NCBI GenBank assembly: GCA_020746105.1
Contig: CM036624.1
Location: forward strand, 25,876,084 to 25,940,083
Direction: 5' to 3'
Length of the DNA stretch: 64,000 bases
From: Trogon surrucura
Taxonomy: Eukaryota > Chordata > Aves > Trogoniformes > Trogonidae
Both the position numbers and the translations under genes were made by a program. Under the pieces are notes generated by a model that saw nothing but the letters and a program-made list of their open reading frames with translations, was not told the DNA's origin and searched no databases. Position 1 is the stretch's first letter; each line of letters opens with the position of its first letter. This document shows, piece after piece, positions 60,701 through 64,000 of the stretch.

Positions 60701-63700
60701 GGGTTAAAGAGGAGAATATGATGCAACACTTCCCAGTTAGGACTATTCAGAACTTCTAGATAGAGAGGTTAGGCAGCAGTATCTCAGCTGTGATAACTAT
60801 AGAAGTCTGAAGTGAGCATATATGATCATTTTTCACACATTCCCAAGATATCATAGCTCTGAACAATCCAAGTCAAACAATCAGAAGTTGTGTCCAACTC
60901 ATACATTGGTTTAAAAAATTGTAAAATAGGAATATTAATATTATGCTTGATTTTTTTCCTTTGCTTTTGAAGTTTCATTGTGTGTTTAACTTTATACTTT
61001 CCAGTTTCTCAACCACTCTGTGAAACTTGTTCTCTTCTAATCCTATCGCTCTGGCAGCGGGATATTTAAGAAAAACATGTGATGTTATTAAATATATAGT
61101 AAAAGTGTAACAATCCATGATACAGTGCAAAAAGTAAATAGATCCTCAATTGAAGACTACTATATGCAGTGATTAATCTTTCTCAGTTGGTGATGCCTGA
61201 GTCAAAACAAGCTTTATGTGATCACTTGAAGGAAGTGTGTCCAGAAATGCTGTTAATTTACAAGTTTAAGACATCAGCAACCATCACTGTATTCCTGAGA
61301 GAAGAAAACCCTTAATTTGTAAATATATTGAAGTTACCAAAATATGCTTTATTAAAGTAACAGCTACATGTTTTTAAAAAGTGATAAATACGTTCAGAAA
61401 ACACATTTTAGAAACTGTCCATAGGCTGCAGTTCATCCGTACAGAATCTTTGGTAACCGTATGCCAATAGCAAATACAAAAGAAATAGAAAAAAAAAAAA
61501 AGATAAAAATTATAGCATTCCCAGCTGACTTCTGTAACATCTGAAAATTCACATTCACATCCTCAATTTTTGATGTGCTCCCTTCATCTTTCAAAATGAA
61601 TTTCAGGGATGCTTCAAATGTTTTCTTCATTTACCGTGTGTGCTTCATTTATGTTGCATCATTGCAATGGCATATGTGTGGCGTAGAGATTTTAGCCTAG
61701 GAAATAAAGATATCCTGGGGAGGGAGCAACCGTGAAAGGGAAAAACTGAAAAAAAATAGTGAGTGGAGTGGCTTGGTGCAAAGGAAGCAGCTTGGATTTG
61801 AGAGAGATGCCAGCCTGCCTTTGAAAGCTTGCTGAAGTGTTTTAGACAGTTTGAAATAGAGTTGTAAAGGGGAAATTTAATCTTCTTAGAAGACAGTGAA
61901 ATTTAACTGATGCTGGATGAAGGGAAACCTCCTGTGATGCTGTGTGGCTAATTTTCACAGGGAATGTTTAATTCTGTCAGATACTGCAAGACTGTATTTA
62001 CTGCTTTAGTAAATAAAAATTGCTGCTTGTGAAAATCCATTTAGTAAATGTTATTTTGAAGGGTGTTAGCATTTTATGCAGTACTGAGGCTTCTTTATCC
62101 ACTTTTTATCTGACCTGCTAAACAACTGCAAATTTTCCTTCATTCAGTAAGACTTATCTGAATTAAAACTCCTACCAATACTTAATAAAATAATCAGATA
62201 AGAAAAGGCATGGTTGTAAGATGAATGCTTAATATGTGGAAATTTGTTAAAGATAGAAATATTCTTCCTGCATTTCTGTTATTTTTATCAATGCATATAT
62301 AGCGCACAATTATGATATACAGAAATTATGTACACCCATATGCAGTAGACTGCATGGTATCTACCAGATCTTTACACTCTAAATAATTTACATTTATTGC
62401 GAACCAGAATCAGAGTTTTCCAATCTCGGAAGAAAATAAAGTCTTGTCAGCCCATCACGTTGTTGTTATTACTGAATGCCTAGTAACCATTTCCACAAAT
62501 GTAAAAGTCTAGACATTCTCCCTCTTCTTGGATGAGATAAGTTGATTGATTCCTGGAGCCAATTTGCTCAAGATGCAACTGTTTTTCTTGAACTTGATGT
62601 AGAATTTGCCCTGGGTAAGAAGAACAAAGAGAATGCTAGGACTTGTTTGTGCTTTGGGCTAATCTCAAAAGGGTAGAATATTTTATTTTATATACCCCCT
62701 GCTACTAGTCTTGCTAGCAGGGAGATATGAGGCATTTTTCTACCATGATACTCACAGTGCTTAATTAATACTCGCCAGAACTAAGCCCTTAAAAAAACAC
62801 AGATAAGGTTTTTTTTGTTCTCAAAAAGAGAAAGGCTGACCAACTACTAAGACCCAAATTGCCATGAGTAACACAGGAAACATGCAGTTATTTCTGATGA
62901 AGATGGTGTGTTGATGTTTTGTATATCTGTGGGTTTGAGTTGGTCATTCCAGTCTTTACTCAGAAGGGACAAACGCATTGTAAAATACTGTGAGATAATG
63001 TTGGATAACTGGTCTTCAAATAGGATTAAAAAAGCATCATTTGGAGCATAGGAAAGCTGTTTCAACATGCAAAATGCACAGAACCGTATTGCTTCAGACT
63101 ATATTCACCTGCAAACAGTAAATATGTATGTAATTCAAATTTCCATAGTAAGAGTTCATGCACTGCACAGAGCTTGTGTAGCCTGTACTTCGTAGGCAAA
63201 TACCGTTGAGGCGGTCAGAGGGGCGATCAGTCCAACTGGTATCACTTCCCTAATTTGAAAATCCCGTTGATAGGGAGTTGCACCAGAAAGCTGATTTGAC
63301 ATAAAAAGATATGCATTGAACTTGAATATATAGTGTGTCTGTGATACAAGTGCTGCCTCTATTATGCAGATTTCCTCTCTCAAGAAACATTCACTTCAAA
63401 GTGAATGCAAACTACTGCACTACAGCAGCAGCCACAGAAATACACTGCAGCATGTCCCAGCTATTACACACACCTGTCAAGCGTGAGGATGAAAAAGCAA
63501 TCAGCCAGCAAGCGCTGGGGGGGCAGTGGTATGATATTTTCTGCCAGTTAAAAAATAAAGACCTAGGATAGGGTTGGTGTAACGTCCAAAGGAAGCCTTT
63601 TGTGGATACCAGGCTGTGTCATTACACTTTTAACCTGCTGTCAGCCCAGAAGGGAAGATGAATCAGTTTTCTTTGGATTAGCTGAGGTGCTGCTACCTGA

Positions 63701-64000
63701 CAAACCAGAAATGTCTTCCATTTATGCACACTAAAGTGAGCACTAAGCAGTCCATGTCTTTATCAGCTCTGTGACAGAGATTTCGTATTCTTGTGTTAGC
63801 AAAGGCTAGGATTTATTACAACGTAGTGCGGGAAGAAATTAGTCATCCATGATGCCGAGTTAGGATATTCTCTCTTTCACATGGTTTCTGCATTTCTGCC
63901 TTGTAGGCCACTAGCACTTTGCTGCATTTTAGATGCTGCATTTGGATTTTCAGTTTGTACATTTACCCTTCTGGTTTTGTTCTTCATTGGCAGATAAGAG

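Larger units (their letters stand above)
47491..64000 (+). other. ST6GALNAC5 intron 2, last part in window, no further gene seen
   Basis: AT-rich intronic DNA running off the window end. No sialylmotif-bearing exon is present. It holds a GC-rich islet (about 51420-51725), a pyrimidine-rich T/C run (about 53369-53399), a possible tRNA-derived relic (about 57510-57745), an unassignable 135-codon open frame (60111-60518) and a poly-A run near 61490-61503. Confidence 0.65.

Noticed and set aside
1-64000. CRISPR arrays, operons, phage or bacterial genes
   Set aside because: No direct-repeat and spacer pattern, ribosome-binding sites or co-directional gene strings. Composition, introns and CR1 content are those of a vertebrate nuclear genome.

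Overview
The window is vertebrate nuclear DNA, most likely from a bird. It is AT-rich and almost gene-free. It holds one 1.7 kb CpG island, and every transposable element I can place with confidence is a CR1 (chicken repeat 1) LINE fragment. CR1 is the dominant LINE of birds and other sauropsids. The low repeat density, and the absence of any recognisable L1, Alu-type or B1-type element, favours a bird over a turtle, crocodilian or mammal. I cannot name the species from sequence alone.

The only protein-coding gene I can support is the 5' end of ST6GALNAC5 on the + strand. It encodes alpha-N-acetylgalactosaminide alpha-2,6-sialyltransferase 5, the GD1-alpha ganglioside synthase. A five-codon first coding exon (MKTLM, 21135-21149) is spliced across a 654 bp intron to exon 2 (21804-22025). 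Exon 2 encodes the rest of the cytosolic tail, the signal-anchor helix and the Golgi stem. The catalytic domain with its sialylmotifs is not in the window, so everything from 22026 to 64000 is the start of a very large intron 2. The promoter sits in a TATA-less CpG island (about 20570-22260) with a GC-box cluster at about 20942-20970.

Layout. 1-20570: upstream intergenic DNA with one internally deleted CR1 (about 5215-6028), simple repeats and AT-rich stretches that look like possible conserved non-coding elements. 20570-22260: CpG island, promoter, exon 1, intron 1, exon 2. 22260-64000: intron 2. It carries a CR1 3' tail (31241-31328), a CR1 with a 5' inversion (about 41686-42328), a tail-to-tail pair of CR1s (about 46592-47490), a tandem duplication of an interferon-response-element-like motif (38271-38317), a nested AT-rich inverted repeat (26127-26204), an isolated GC-rich islet (about 51420-51725) and a possible tRNA-derived SINE relic (about 57510-57745).

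No operon, CRISPR array, phage or other complete undescribed system is visible. The observations most worth a second look are the duplicated IRF-type motif, the structurally odd CR1 copies, and the frame-neutral, stop-free intron 1 of ST6GALNAC5. Conservation claims are inferences from base composition and motif density, because no alignment could be run.
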